DNA of 64,000 nucleotides from Lumbricus terrestris (GCA_949752735.1 OX457043.1:46255753-46319752), one strand, 5' to 3'. Numbered from the stretch's first letter, positions 24,220 to 36,969 are shown. Numbers and translations are program-made. Notes: generated by a model not told the origin, from the letters alone.

Positions 24220-25060
24220 TTGATTCATTCACTCATTCGCTCATTCGTTCATTCGTTCACTCACTCATTCGCTCATTCGTTCATTCGTTCACTCACTCAT
24301 TCATTCATTTTTTCATTCATTCACTCACTCACACACTCACTCACTCACTCACTCATGGCAGTAGTAGTAGCAGTAGACTCCAACTGCTACCAGTAGCAGT
24401 AGTAGCAATAGTAGCAGTGGTAGCAGTAGTAGCAGTAGCAGTAGCTACAGCAGCAGTAGCAGCAGTAGTAGTAGCAGCAGCGGCAGTAGTAGTAGCAGTA
24501 GCTGCAGCAGTTGTAGCAGTAGCAGCAGTAGTAGAAGCAGTAGCAGTAGCAGCAGCAGCAGCAGTAGCAGTAGTAGCAATGACAATTATAATATTAATAA
24601 TAATCACTGCAACTGCTATAATCATTGTCATCACTGATGTTATTGCTATTATTGTCATCACTATTATCCTCATTATCATCATGAATCATAACCATCACCA
24701 TTACCATCATCATCATTCATCCATTCATCCATCAATGTCATCGTCCATTCATCCATTCATTCAGTCAGTCAGTTATGATCCTTCAAGGCACTACTTCTGC
24801 AGAGGTCGATAAACCATCACATCTACGGCTACCCTGCGGCTACCTTAATCCAACGAACAGCTCTTCTTCTTCTTCCTCCTTCCTCCTCCTCCTCCTCCTC
24901 TTCCTCTTCCTCTTCGTCCTCCTCTTCCTCTTCCTCTTGCTCTTGCTCTTGCTCTTGCCCTTGTTTTTGTTCTTGCTCTTGCTCTTGCTCTTGCTCTTCT
25001 TCTTCTTCTTCTTCTTCTTCTTCTTCTTCTTCTTCTTCTTCTTCTTCTTCTTCTTCAGTA
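24220..25060. repeat. Succession of (CATT), (AGC/AGT), (CATC) and (CTT) arrays
   Basis: CATTCGTTCACTCACT to 24356, AGTAGCAGC to about 24580, ATTAT/CATC to 24770, and CTCTTC/CTTCTT at 24862-25057. Poly-Val/Ala, poly-Leu and poly-Phe frames are artefacts. Confidence 0.9.
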
Positions 25061-25316
25061 CAGAAAAGACACAGACACGTATCTCACTGATATGCTATCG
25101 TACGCGCAGAAGCCAGATCACTGATCAGAATGAGTCGAGTCTATCAACGATAAAAATTCATTGCGAGCTCTGGAGGCGCCGGCTCTACAGTTCCAGCAGG
25201 TCGCGTCGTTGTCCATGGTCGTGGAACACTGGAAGTTATTCAGCAGATCTAAGAAATTAAATATAATTATATATAAGAAGTATATATAATATTATTCTTC
25301 ACGTATGTAGCACTAT

Positions 25317-25670
25317 GAGCACTTGCTATTATAGTCTAACACCAAGGTTTATGCTCAGAGGCGACTCCCGACTATCGTAATCGTAATCTCGAGACTTCTA
25401 CAGCGCCGACAAAAGCCAAGTCGCGGGAACCAGCTTATTCACAGGTGCTCAATCAAAACAAAATCGATAGGCAGCGGGTCAAGTCCGGAGAGTCAGGCAG
25501 GGAGACTACAGTGCATACAGTGAATCGGAGCATCACGCCGAAGCGCATGAACTATTATTGCGACTGAAGGACTTGCTCAGGGTCCTTACGCGGTTGCTTG
25601 AAGTGGATTCGAACCCGCAACCTTCCGGCTACAAGGCACCTTACATACGACTACGCCACCGCGCCCCACA
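25317..25670 (-). mobile_element. tRNA-derived SINE, family A, with internal insertion
   Basis: The head at the right end carries GTGGCGTAGTCG and GGTTCGAATCC on the minus strand. Compared with other copies, about 130 bp of unrelated sequence (about 25375-25510) lies inside the body. Confidence 0.7.
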
Positions 25671-25711
25671 ATTATATTATTATAATGTATATAACTATAT
25701 ACATATACATG

Positions 25712-25890
25712 CAGGGCTTAAAGTGTGCCTGAACGGTCATGGATGGCGTCCATGCACTTGTTTTAAAATCTGAACGCCGTCCAGCCACTTATTTTTCGAG
25801 CACAGACTGGAAAGGTAAGTGGCGTCCAGGCACTTCTGTTGGAGAGGTAAGAGGCGTCCAGGCACTTCATTTTCGGCACTTTAGACACTG
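25712..25890. mobile_element. Decayed 179-bp hAT-type MITE
   Basis: The ends are CAGGGCTTAAAGTG and, reverse-complemented, CAGTGTCTAAAGTG (11 of 14). The 8-bp flanks TATACATG and TAAACACG match at six positions. GGCGTCCAGGCACTTC is repeated inside. Confidence 0.5.
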
Positions 25891-26399
25891 TAAACACGTG
25901 TATATATAAAGAAGAACAAAACCTAGGGAATTTCTGACAAGTCAAAGGGCGTGGCAGGTGCAAAATAGGTTGGTCAATATATTATTCCACTTGACGCGAC
26001 CTATCGTGGCACCGCCGTTGATTCCGAATAAAAGCAAGAACGCGATAAAGAAATCTCCCAGGATATACAGAACAATTATTTCGGAACTACAATGTATAGG
26101 CAACCAATCAATCACGCAGTCGAAAGATATACACAAAAGAGTTGGCGATCTGTAACAATAGAAAAGAACAATCGAATGGAATAGAAGAGAGTTTGCTGTT
26201 GTTGTTTAAAACTGAATAATCGTCAGCTGTGAAAGAGTTAACACACTGCTAAGTGTATACGGCACAGTTGATTCCCAGACTGCAGACACGTCGTTCATTT
26301 ATTAGCTCCTATCCTTATATCCTATCCTTGATTTGGCAATAAACGCAAGAAAGTGAAGATCGTGGACGAGGAAGCCAGTACAGAACATAGTATGACACC
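25891..26399. other. Non-coding, nothing recognised
   Basis: Two overlapping 64-65 codon ORFs (25942-26155) lack motifs. Confidence 0.45.
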
Positions 26400-27040
26400 A
26401 TATAAATGTCCATATACATACACAAATACATACATAAGCATGCATACATAAATACATACATGCAAATATGCATACACACAAACATACATACATGTATATA
26501 TACGGTACATGCATACATACGTACATACATACATACATGCTTACATACAGGCATGCATACATACATACCTACATACAGACAGACACATACATACACACAT
26601 GCATACATGCATACATACATACATACATACATACATACATACATACATACATACATACATACATACATACATACATACATACATACATACATACATACAT
26701 ACATACATACATACATACATACATACATACATACATACATACATACATACATACATACATACATACATGCATGCATGCATGCATGCATGCATGCATGCAT
26801 GCATGCATGCATGCATGCATGCATGCATGCATGCATGCATGCATGCATACATACATACATACATACATACATACATACATACATACATACATACATACAT
26901 ACATACATACATACATACATACATACATACATACATACATACATACATACATACATACAGACAGACAGACAGACAGACACATACATACACACATGCATGC
27001 ATGTTCATACATATATATATAGACACATGCATACAACATA
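26400..27040. repeat. (ATAC)n-(ATGC)n-(ATAC)n microsatellite
   Basis: An irregular ACATAC lead-in is followed by pure ATAC (about 26600-26767), ATGC (about 26768-26848), ATAC (about 26849-26958), then GACA. Confidence 0.95.
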
Positions 27041-27845
27041 TCTACTTACATACCTATTTCAATCATCGTGCTTGCTCTTTGATAAGCTATTACTGCCATA
27101 GACAATCCGTCTGACGTGCTGCAGCGCTCATGAATAAGTTGGTGCCCTCTGTCGATTTTTCCATCTCGATTACGATTAACACACAATACAATGACTATAT
27201 GCAAACCATTGTATTTCACAATTACCTTCCTGCTAAAGTTCACACAAGTACAGATAGTGCATACAGCAGAACATCCAGCATATCAATCGCTAAGCAGTAG
27301 TGAACGACTTGCTCAAGGTCCCTGCGTAGTAATTGCATTACTCAAGGTCCGAACCCGCAGCGTTACAGCTTCGCTTTTCTAACCAATCGGCCACAATCAT
27401 AAACGGAGAAATAACAACAATTCAAAACGAACTGTTGTGGCTGGAATCCAGTGAAAACACAACGCTCCCCCACTACATACCTTTCGCATATTTTCTCGCA
27501 AATCCTCTGTTCCTTGAGAGCGAATGGAGAGTAGCCCACCGGCGTCCAGACAAACAACGCTGAAGAGGCAACGGATCAGAAGAACCCGCACCGGAAGTGC
27601 GTCACGCGTAACCTACCGAAGGAAACAAGGCCCTCTACCGACGGATGGAACTCACACGACCGTTGCTGCTGAGTATGGTTAGGTGTTCGAGTTGTACATT
27701 TACATGGGATCGTGTGACTTGAAAAGCTCTCGACGTCGCGTGATGTCGAAGGCGGCTCTGATATCCGGGCATTGGGAAGGGGATAAGGATGTGGGAGGGA
27801 TGGATGGAGTGAGGAATGGAGTGAAGAATTGACGGTCTGGCAGAC
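27041..27845. other. Mostly unrecognised; decayed tRNA-like SINE fragment at 27298-27400
   Basis: GTGAACGACTTGCTCAAGGT and GGTCCGAACCCGCAG on the plus strand correspond to the body and B box of a family-A SINE in minus orientation, badly decayed. The rest shows no supported gene. Confidence 0.4.
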
Positions 27846-28153
27846 GACTGTGTGGATGGATGGATGGGTGGATGGATGGGTGGGTGGGTGGATGGATGGA
27901 TGGGTGGATGGATGGATGGGTGGGTGGATGGGTGGGTGGATGGATGGATGGATGGATGGGTGGGTGGGTGGGTGGATGGATGGATGGATGGATGGATGGA
28001 TGGATGGATGGATGGGTGGATGGATGGATGGATGGATGGATGGATGGATGGATGGATGGATGGGTGGATGGATGGATGGATGGATAGATGGGTGGATGGG
28101 TGGATGGATGGGTGGGTGGATGGATGTATGGGTGGGTGGGTGGGTGAATCGAC

Positions 28154-28187
<34 letters not shown>

Positions 28188-28190
28188 AAC
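27846..28190. repeat. (GGAT)n/(GGGT)n microsatellite
   Basis: GGATGGAT with GGGT variants. Forward frames read MDGWMDGW, reverse frames HPSIHPSI. Confidence 0.95.
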
Positions 28191-28460
28191 GAAGGCAATA
28201 GGAAAAGAAAGAAGGTACGAGATAGAAAGGAAGAAAGGAGGGAGTAAGGCATGAAGGAAGAATGGATTGAAGAAAAGGGAAGAGAATGGGAACGGGGGAA
28301 TGGAAAAGAAGGCGGGCAGGATAAAAATGGATGGAGATGGACGAAGAAAGGATGAATTGAAAGTGGACGCGAAGAAAGAAGAGCGAATGGAAAAGCAAGG
28401 AAGAGGACAAACTGGAAGAATCAACATGGAACGCGGAAGACAGACAGCTGGACAAATAAT
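28191..28460. repeat. Purine-rich tract
   Basis: GAAAG/GGAAG-rich, imperfect; no gene. Confidence 0.6.
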
Positions 28461-28489
28461 CCACATAGTCAGCAGTTAAATAGCCACAC

Positions 28490-28680
28490 AGACATACATG
28501 CATACACACATACATCCTTAGATACATGCATGCATGCATGCACGCACGCACGCACGCACGCACGCACACACACACATACATACATACATACATACATACA
28601 TACATACATACATACATACATACATACATACATACATACATACATACATACATACATACATACATACATACACACACATA
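28490..28680. repeat. (CATG)/(CACG)/(CATA)n microsatellite
   Basis: Short CATG and CACG blocks precede about 110 bp of pure CATA. Confidence 0.95.
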
Positions 28681-28879
28681 CTAGGAGGCAGACAGGAACT
28701 CCTAACAGTCAATGTAAACGAGAGAGTTCGCCTCGTGAGTGCTGTTACCTTCATTGAGATGGCAACGAACGGTTGGGGTTTAATCAGCCGAGCGAATCGG
28801 TGAAACGAGGCGAGGAAACGCTACATAAAACTCTATCTTCACCGAACATCAAGAGTTAATAATGAGCCGCGTTTTTAAA

Positions 28880-30200
28880 TCAACACGACCTCGTCTTCCT
28901 CTTCTCCACTCCTCCTTCTCTTCCTTCTCTGCCTCGTCCTCCTCCCCTTATCAGCCTCCTACTTCCTCTTTGGCACTCCTCCTCCTTCTCTTCCTAATTC
29001 ACCTCCTTCTCCACTCCCTGTTCATTCTCTTCCAATTCCTCCTAATCTTCCTCCTCGTCCTCTTCCACTTCCTTCTCAGAAACACGGACAGACAGAAAGA
29101 CCGATCGACATCCAGCTAGATGGACACACAGACAGAGAGACAGACGGGAAGACAGACAGACAAACGGACAGACAGATAGACGGACGGACGGTTTCCTTTT
29201 CTCCTCGTCCACGCCCACTTTTTCGTCTTCATCCTCTTCACCGTGCCATCCATCCGGTCTTTTTCTCGCTCTTCATTTTGCCATGTCTCGTCATCAGAAT
29301 CGTCACCATATTATTTTTCTCCAACATAATATTCACTTCTCCCTCCTCTCTCTCATTTCGATCTCTTCCTCTTCTTCCTCCTCTTCCTCTTCCTCTTCCT
29401 CCCCCTCTTCCTTATCTTCTTCCTCCTCTTCCTCCTCTTCCTCATCTAAGTCCTCTTCCTCCTCCTCTTGCTTATCTTCTTCCTCTTCCTCCTCATCTTC
29501 CTCTTTCTACTCCTCTTCCTCCTCCTCTTACACTTTCTCTTGCTCCTCCTCTTCCTCTTTCTTTTTTCTCCTCCTCTTACTCTTCCTCTTCTTCCTCCTC
29601 CGTTTTCCCCGCTCTCGTCATCTGTCTCTTCTTTCTCAGCTTCCTTCGCAACCTCTCCATCGTCCTTAATCTTATCCTCTTCCACTTTATCCTCCTTCTC
29701 CTTCTCCTCCACCTCCACCTTCTCCTCTTCCTGCATTTCCACCCATTCATCTTCCTCTATTCCACTTAGTCCTAGTTATGCAGTACATCAATCATCTATC
29801 CTTTTTCTCCACATTATGCCGCGCTCTTATTAAAATTTTTTTTATCCTCCTCCTTATAAGTATCTTCTTTCCTATTCTTATTTTCTATTGTTCTTTTCTG
29901 TTGGTCTTTTCTATTCTTCATTTCTATTCTTCTTTCCTATTCTTCTTTCCTATTCTTCTGTTCTACTCTTCTTTTCTATTCTTCCATTTCTATTCTTCCA
30001 TTTCTATTCTTCCTTCTGTCCTTCTCCTCGATCGTTGTCCTACATGTACATCATTCTATTTCATTATTCTCTTTCTTTATTCTCCATCATTCATCTCCTC
30101 CATCATTCTATTTCATTATTCTCTTTCATTATTCACCACCAATCCTCTCCCCCATAATTCTATTTCAGTTTTCTCCTCCATCTTCTCTTCCATTTCTGTC
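28880..30200. repeat. Long pyrimidine-rich (CTTCCT) tract
   Basis: About 1.3 kb, nearly all C and T on the plus strand, passing into TATTCTTCT and CATTATTCT units. GACA units interrupt at 29080-29190. ORFs on both strands are repeat artefacts. Confidence 0.85.
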
Positions 30201-30339
30201 CTCAACACAATGCGAAAACATGAAATAGTGAAATGCAAAGAAATGTAAATATTTAACAATAAAGAAATTCAACAATCAAATGAATGCACAAATTATGTAA
30301 GCTTACTGTTGATTTGATTAATTGCGGTGTCCTCTATTT

Positions 30340-31120
30340 CAGCGTTTCCCAAACTGTGGGTCGCGACCCAAAAGTGGGTCGCAGGGCTTTAGCAAGTGGG
30401 TGGCGAAAGTTCTTCTTATTTCTCTGTTAATTTCAGTATTTATTCCAGTAACCCTCAAACGTCATACTTTATTATTCCGTTATAACTAGTGAAACAACAT
30501 TTGACTATGGTTGGGCTATAACTAGCTTCTACTTGTGCGTGTATGTGAACAAAAAACAGTGCACGAGACTTAGCAACGAGACTTAGCATGATTAATAAAA
30601 AGTCTGCCATTCAAAAATAAACAACGAGTATTTAAATTTCACAAATGTTATTTTCAATTTTTAAAACTTTGCGAAAAAACATGGATAAATTTTTGAAACG
30701 AAAACGAGAATCTTTGTCATGTGTGAGTGGTCATAACTCAGAGTCGGAGTCGGACGATGATGTTAATTCAACTCTTGATAATCGACTTCCGAGTACGAAG
30801 AAGGCATGTCCGCCGAAACGTAAATATTATGATTCATATCTGAAATTCGGATTTGTTTCAACTGATTCAGGCGATGAACCAAGACCTCAGTGTGTGATTT
30901 GTTTGGAAATTCTTGCGAATTTTCTTAAGTTAAATTTTACTCTTTTAAATGTGGTAATTTCTAAATGCTGGATGTAAATCAGCATATCTTAATCCCGATT
31001 TATGAAGCAATCCTTAGTTAGTGTTAGTTTAATACTCTGTACCTAATTTTGTTTAGTGGGTCCAGAGACAGAAAAATATTCCCAAGTGGGTCCCGAGCCA
31101 GAGAAGTTTGGGAACCTCTG
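30340..31120 (+). mobile_element. 781-bp internally deleted hAT transposon
   Basis: The ends are CAGCGTTTCCCAAACT and, reverse-complemented, CAGAGGTTCCCAAACT, with GGGTCGCGACCC next to the left end. The flanks are a perfect 8-bp duplication, CTCTATTT (30332-30339, 31121-31128). It holds a truncated transposase reading frame. Confidence 0.92.
30681..30977 (+). pseudogene. hAT transposase N-terminus (ZBED-type), deleted after half of the BED finger
   Basis: I start at the methionine of MDKFLKRKRES because that is the usual start of ZBED5/SCAND3-like hAT transposases; an upstream in-frame ATG-like start at 30645 is also open. After an acidic linker comes KYYDSYLKFGF and then PQCVICLEILAN, the C-x2-C half of a BED zinc finger (cysteines near 30891 and 30900). 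The expected H-x-H half and the whole catalytic RNase-H-like domain are missing; from about 30921 the frame reads unrelated residues to a stop. The product could at best bind DNA weakly. It is the remnant of an internal deletion that made the element non-autonomous. Confidence 0.8.
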
Positions 31121-31145
31121 CTCTATTTCCTCTCTCCGTTAGTTT

Positions 31146-31167
31146 TTCTTCATCTATTCATCATCAG

Positions 31168-31263
<96 letters not shown>

Positions 31264-31780
31264 TATCATCATCATCGTCGTCATCAGCATCATCAACATC
31301 AACAACATCATCATCATCATCGTCGTCGTCATCATCATCATCATCAACATCAACAACATCATCATCATCGTCGTCGTCGTCGTCGTCATCATCATCGTCA
31401 TCATCATCATCATCGTCGTCGTCATCATTATCATCAACATCAGCATCATCAACATCAACAACATCATCATCATCGTCGTCGTCGTCGTCGTCATCATCAT
31501 CGTCATCATCATCATCATCGTCGTCGTCATCATTATCATCAACATCAGCATCATCATCATCATCATCGTCGTCGTCATCATCATCATCGTCGTCATCATT
31601 ATCATCAACATCAGCAGCATCAGCAGCAGCAACATCATCATCGTTGTCGTCATCATCATCATCGTCGTCATCATCATCATCGTCGTCGTCATCATTATCA
31701 TCAACATCAGCAGCATCAGCAGCAGCAACATCATTATCATCAGCAGCAGCAACATCATTATCCTACTAAAAATCTCCACC
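31146..31780. repeat. (CAT)n/(CGT) array with higher-order repeats
   Basis: CATCAT with recurring CATCGTCGTCGTCATCAT and CAACATCAACAACAT blocks, about 630 bp. Confidence 0.95.
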
Positions 31781-31899
31781 GTCGTCATTTCCATCTCGTT
31801 TCCAGATCGCATGGCAATCACAATCTGCAGACTTTTCATTTCTTGATTCGATATCCAATATCCATTTCGGTAAATTACTGACTAGTAAACACCTTCTTC

Positions 31900-32575
31900 T
31901 TTTGTTACCATCCTTTCCCCCTTTATCCGTCCTTCTACTTGTTACAATCTCTTCCTCCTCCTCTTCTTCTTCCTGTCCCTATTCCTGTCCTTATCCTTTC
32001 TCGTCCTTGTAACCCTCTCCCTCTCCCTCTCTTTCACTCTCTCTTTCCATATCCCTCTTCTGCCTTCCCCGCATGATCCGCTCGCTCCCGATCCCTCTTG
32101 TTTACCATCTTTCCATTCTGCCTCCTCCTCCTCCACCTCTTCCTGCTCCTCCTCCTTCTTCTCCTGCTCCTCCTCCTTCTTATCCTGCTCCTCCTGCTTC
32201 TCCTGCTCCCTCTGCTCCTCCTTCTTCTTCTCCTGCTCCTCCTTCTTCTCCTTCTACTCCTCCTGCTCCCCCTGCTCCTCCTCCTTCTTCTCCTTCTGCT
32301 CCTCCTGCTCCTCATCCTGTTCCTTCTGCTCCTCCTTCTACTCTTCCTGCTCCTCCTTCTTCTTCGCCTCCTGCTCCTCCTGCGTCTCCTTCTTCTCGTC
32401 CTGCTCCTTCTTCTTCTCCTCCTGCTCCTTCTGCTTCTCCTGCTACTGCTCCTGCTCTTTCTTCTCTTTCTCCTTCCTCTCTTCCTCTTTGTCTCCTTGT
32501 CGCGCTCTGCACCGCTCTCGTTCTTGTTCTCGTTCTCCCTCTCCTTCATCCCGATCGCCAATCTCATATCTTAGA
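31900..32575. repeat. Pyrimidine-rich (CTCCTG/CTTCTC) tract
   Basis: CTCCTGCTCCTC and CTTCTT units. Poly-Leu, PAPP and RRRRS frames are artefacts. Confidence 0.9.
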
Positions 32576-32994
32576 CTCCAAGCAACCGGAAATTATATAG
32601 CGCCTCGGTATGATTTCTCGTCTGCTCGATCCGTGTCTGCTTCCGCCGAACGTGACGTTTCATCATAACCGCCATTTTGTTTCCGATGAATATTGCACAT
32701 TAGTGATTCGCCCGGTTCTTCCGCGGCATTTGAATCCATTGTCAACTGCTGCTCACTGCACACCGGCTTCCCCTACGTATACGCTTATTGGGAAGAGAGG
32801 GGAAGGCCGTGTGCGATGGTCCGCGGGCAGTTTCAAGCCCGTTTATTGCAAATCACGGTCCATAAAGCTCCGACATGTCCGGTCTGCGCTTTGTATAGCG
32901 CCGTTTCTGAAGCGAACCGATGTTTGATTGCAAGGATTTAGAGTACTGTATATATGGGAAAAGATTCATTAATTGGGGAAGTAAAATTTGCTGA

Positions 32995-32995
<1 letters not shown>
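32576..32995. other. GC-balanced island, function unknown
   Basis: Non-repetitive sequence with two overlapping forward ORFs (32610-32927 and 32693-32941) of about 80-105 codons. Neither shows a motif I know. TATAGCGCC occurs near both ends (32597 and 32897), so it may be an old SINE-related unit. Confidence 0.3.
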
Positions 32996-33049
<54 letters not shown>

Positions 33050-33051
33050 GG

Positions 33052-33112
<61 letters not shown>

Positions 33113-33128
33113 AGTCGTCGTCGTCGTC
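32996..33128. repeat. (CAT)n array
   Basis: About 115 bp of CAT with one GGT interruption, then GTC units. Confidence 0.95.
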
Positions 33129-33769
33129 GAAATTCAATCATATAATTTATTCGGTGACTATAGAACAGAGTCGGTCAATAAAATAGCAATTGTGACGCCG
33201 AGGTTCGAAACACGTCGCTTGTCTTTTCCTAGGTATTGAGTTAGAAGCTGAAATATAGGCGAGTAGTCAAGAATGTAGAATAAGCATATTCTTTAAATCG
33301 GCATGTGGCTATGAATTCGCCATAATTTACGATGTAGTAGATATATTTTGACGCCTTTTGCGTTATTTGAGTCAGATTTTATTCCTTTATCGCCTGGCAA
33401 AATTGCAGAATAATCCATTAGTAGTTTGTGATGACTTTGACGACATGATTATTCAGAAACTCTTATTCCATTTTCTCACTAAAAACTAATTTATGAAATA
33501 ACCAAACGGGCATAACATGAGTTGGAAGAAAGATATTTTCATTCTGTCAGAAGTATGTTAAAGCAGAGCGATTGCATGTAGCATATGACTCAACAAAACA
33601 AAAGATCAGAAATCGACATGTGACGGATTTTGAGTCCCTGTGTCACAAAATAATGCAATCACACGAGGGACCCTGAAGGGGTCATAATTATTATACGACC
33701 CGCTAAGTATAGGGTCTCTAAAATAGCAGTTCAGTCTTAGGATCCTCAAATTCGATGTTGTTTCTACTT
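33129..33769. other. AT-rich non-coding, nothing recognised
   Basis: No ORF, repeat or RNA signal that I can support. Confidence 0.5.
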
Positions 33770-33960
33770 CAGCTCGATCTACAGGTCGGTCTGGCAGTCT
33801 CTCTTCTTCCTTCTCAAAACCTGCTCCTTTTCTCGCGGGGCCTTGTGCACTGGGAGCGCTTCAGAACAGCTCACCATGCCAGAGGCGCTTTATAAATACT
33901 TAAAAGCAGGCGTCTCTTCGCGAGAGCTTCGAAATGTTATAGCGCCTTTATAAATATATA
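33770..33960 (-). mobile_element. SINE-like repeat, family B
   Basis: The minus strand reads TATTTATAAAGCGCCTCTGG, then GAAGCGCTCCCAGTGCAC, then GAAGAAGAGAGACTGCCAGA. The last block is shared with the copy at 47487. Confidence 0.65.
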
Positions 33961-34014
33961 AATGCCCTTCGGAGACGGGTCGAAATAGAGCGCCGCATAA
34001 TCGTATTTCGAAGA

Positions 34015-34368
34015 CAATCGTCGTCATCGTCACCGTCATCGTCATTGTCATCGTCATCGTCAGCGGCGTCACCATCAAGTCATCAGTTGTCACCGTCATT
34101 ACCAAATTGCCACGGCCAAATTTAGCGATGGTGTGTCCGTCTCTTCTGCCTATTACGTCTCTGTCTGTATCTCTGTCTGTATCTCTATATGTGTCTGTTT
34201 CTCAGCGTCCCTTCATCAGTCTGCGCGCCAATATTTCGGTCCGCCTGTCTGTCTATCTGTCTGTCTATCTATCTATCTGTCTGTCTGTGTGTCTGTCTGT
34301 CTGTCTGCTCGTCTCTCAATATGTTGCATCTCAATATTTGCATGTGCATATCTGCCTGCCTGTCTGCC

Positions 34369-34405
<37 letters not shown>

Positions 34406-34560
34406 GCATGAGCAGCGCACGTATATACACTCGCGTGACGTTTGACTGATAAATCCGTCTTTCTTTCTGTCTGTCTATCTGCATGAGCGTGTCTGTCCGT
34501 CTGTCGGTATGTCTGCCTGTATGTCTGTATATGTGTCTGTCCGTCCATTTGTCTATTATT
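34015..34560. repeat. (GTCATC)n then (CTGT)/(CTAT) microsatellite
   Basis: GTCATCGTCATC to about 34090, CTGT variants to 34560. Confidence 0.9.
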
Positions 34561-34739
34561 CGGCTCCAAGTACTGCGTCCAATTTGTTCTGTGGATTATC
34601 TCTGAACGAAGCAATTCTCTCTCTGTTCTGATCGATTGATTGATTGATGATTTGTCGACTTTAATCGTCGTCGTCCATCAATAAGATGATGATTACGAAA
34701 GCGATGTCAGAAATCAGTTTCTAATCATCTACATCTATC

Positions 34740-35259
34740 CATGATTCCGACGCAATCAACCGTTAATCAGTCCATCCATACATCCATCCAAAATCCAAAC
34801 ATTCAATCATTCATCCATTCATTCGACCAAAATCCACCCATACAAGTATATCCATCCATCCTTTCACCCATCCATCCATCCATCCATCCATCCATCGAAA
34901 TTCCATCTTCTTGCCCTCTGTCTCTCTGTCTGTCTTTCTCTTTGTCTGTCTCTGTCTCTGTCTCTGTCTCTGTCTCTGTCTCTGTCTCTGTCTCTGTCTC
35001 TGTCTCTGTCTCTGTCTCTGTCTCTGTCTCTTTCTCTCTCTGGCTGTCTCACTCCTTCTGTCTTGCTCTTTCTGTGTGTGTCTGTCTAGTGTCTTTTCCT
35101 ATCTGCGCCGTTCTGCCTTTCCATCTTTCAGTGTGCCTGTCTGTCTTTCTCTCTCTCTCTGTCTGTCTGTCTGTCTGCCTCTCTCTCTCACTCACACTCT
35201 GTATTTTTTTAACTTCTTCATTCTGCTCTTCTGCCTTTATGTATCTCTGTCTCTCTTTA

Positions 35260-35290
<31 letters not shown>

Positions 35291-35715
35291 GCCTCTCTCT
35301 CTCTCTCACTCACACTCTGTATTTTCTGAACTTGTTCATTCCGCTCTTCTGCCTTTATGTATCTCTGTCTCTCTTTATCTGTCTGTCTGTCTGCCTCTCT
35401 CTCTCTCTCACTCACACTCTGTATTTTCTGAACTTCTTCATTCCGCTCTTCTGCCTTTATGTATCTCTGTCTCTCTGAATCTGTCTGTCTGTCTGTCTGT
35501 CTCTCTGTCTGTTGCTCTCTGCAGTCTGAATATTTTTTACATCTTCCCACACCCCCCTGCTCATCAATCCATCTATTTATCTATTCATCTATCCATCCAT
35601 ATCCATCTAGCAACCTTTTTAACCTTTCATCCATCCATCTATCCACCTAGTCACCCGCTCAGCCATCCATCTGATTAATTCCGTCCACCCAACAATCTAT
35701 CCATCAATCCCTTTT
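34740..35715. repeat. (CATC), (CTCTGT), (CTGT) and (CATC) arrays with a ~105-bp higher-order unit
   Basis: TCTGTC units at 34945-35030. From 35180 to 35475 a roughly 105-bp unit (CTCACTCACACTCTGTATTTT ... GCCTTTATGTATCTCTGTCT) recurs three times. CATC units close the block. Confidence 0.9.
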
Positions 35716-36427
35716 CATCCCAGTATACCTGAGCTCTCTAAACCAACATCCTGGCCACTTTCTCATTTCCTAAGCACTAAATTCCGCAGAAATCTTCCCC
35801 AATGAATGATTCCAAGAAAGACTTGTGGCGACACCAAGCTGCGGGTGGACGAAGAACCTACCATTCGGGAAATAACATCATCTCGGACATATACCCAAGA
35901 TCAGTTTTGCTGATCAATCAATCAATCAATCGATCAATCAATCAATCAATCGATTCGTGTTTTCTGAAGTAACGTAGCCGACACATATGCAATTTAAATG
36001 GATAAAAAAGTTCATGTATTTTTTTCGGTTACTTCGGTATAATATACGCCACTGCCTTGCTTTCAAAACAACACATCAGGGGCCCTGGTTAGCGGAGGTC
36101 AACCACCTCTTTAGGTTCTCCTGTGCAACCAGCTTCTTTTTTTCACTGACTTCAGACTTCATTCAATCATTGTTTCATCGTTGTTCTGGTTGTGTATGGT
36201 TACATGGTTACCATGGTTACCGAAAAAACAAGCAAAGAAATAAATAAATGATGGAGAAGACAATTATTCCGTCTGATATCTTCTGCAATGTTTACACAAT
36301 GCCCCGAATGATGTCCAGGTGAGCCGCACAGTCTCCCAATGCACTTGAATATATTCTGTCGGATCCTCTAAACAAAACGGAATAGCTTTGCCGTGCGCCG
36401 AAATGGCATGAACGATTCTTTGCTTAG
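35716..36427. other. Non-coding, with a short (ATCA)n
   Basis: An AATCAATC array sits at about 35912-35954. Nothing else recognised. Confidence 0.5.
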
Positions 36428-36920
36428 GTGCACGAGTGTCTTATAGTTGTACAGTCTTCTTGTTTATCCATCCGTCCGTCTGTCTGTCGCTGTTCTTTCC
36501 ATTTGTGTGCTGGTCTGTCTTTCTCTCTGTGTTTGCATGGCTCTGTCTGTCTGTCTGTCAGTGTGCATGTGCCTGTGCCCCTGGCTGGCTGTCCATCCGA
36601 CGGTCTGTGCAGGGTGAGAATTGCCGGGGGGGTTGGGGGGTTTCGACCCCCCCAGTCTTTCTTAGAGCCCCATGTTAAAGTATGTTTTTTACACCCCAAT
36701 TCCAAGTGGATAATGGTCCAACCCCCCCAGTTATTTTTCCACAATTCTCACACTGGGTCTGTGCGTCTTTTTGTCTTAGGCTATATGTCTGTCTGTGTAT
36801 CTGTATGTCTATCTATCTGTCTGTCTATCTATCTGTCTGTCTATCTGTCTGTTTGTCTATCTGTATATCTTCTACCTACCTATCTATCTATCTGTCTGTC
36901 TGTCTGTCTATATGTATGCA

Positions 36921-36969
<49 letters not shown>

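Noticed and set aside
26315..27114. ORFs of 150-230 codons on both strands (YIHT, MYVC repeats)
   Set aside because: The ATAC array lacks stops in several frames on both strands; no gene signal.
27576..28677. Minus ORFs near 300 codons (HPSIHPSI)
   Set aside because: Product of the GGAT array and flanking purine tract.
31049..31881. Poly-His, poly-Ile and poly-Met ORFs
   Set aside because: CAT repeat read in three frames.
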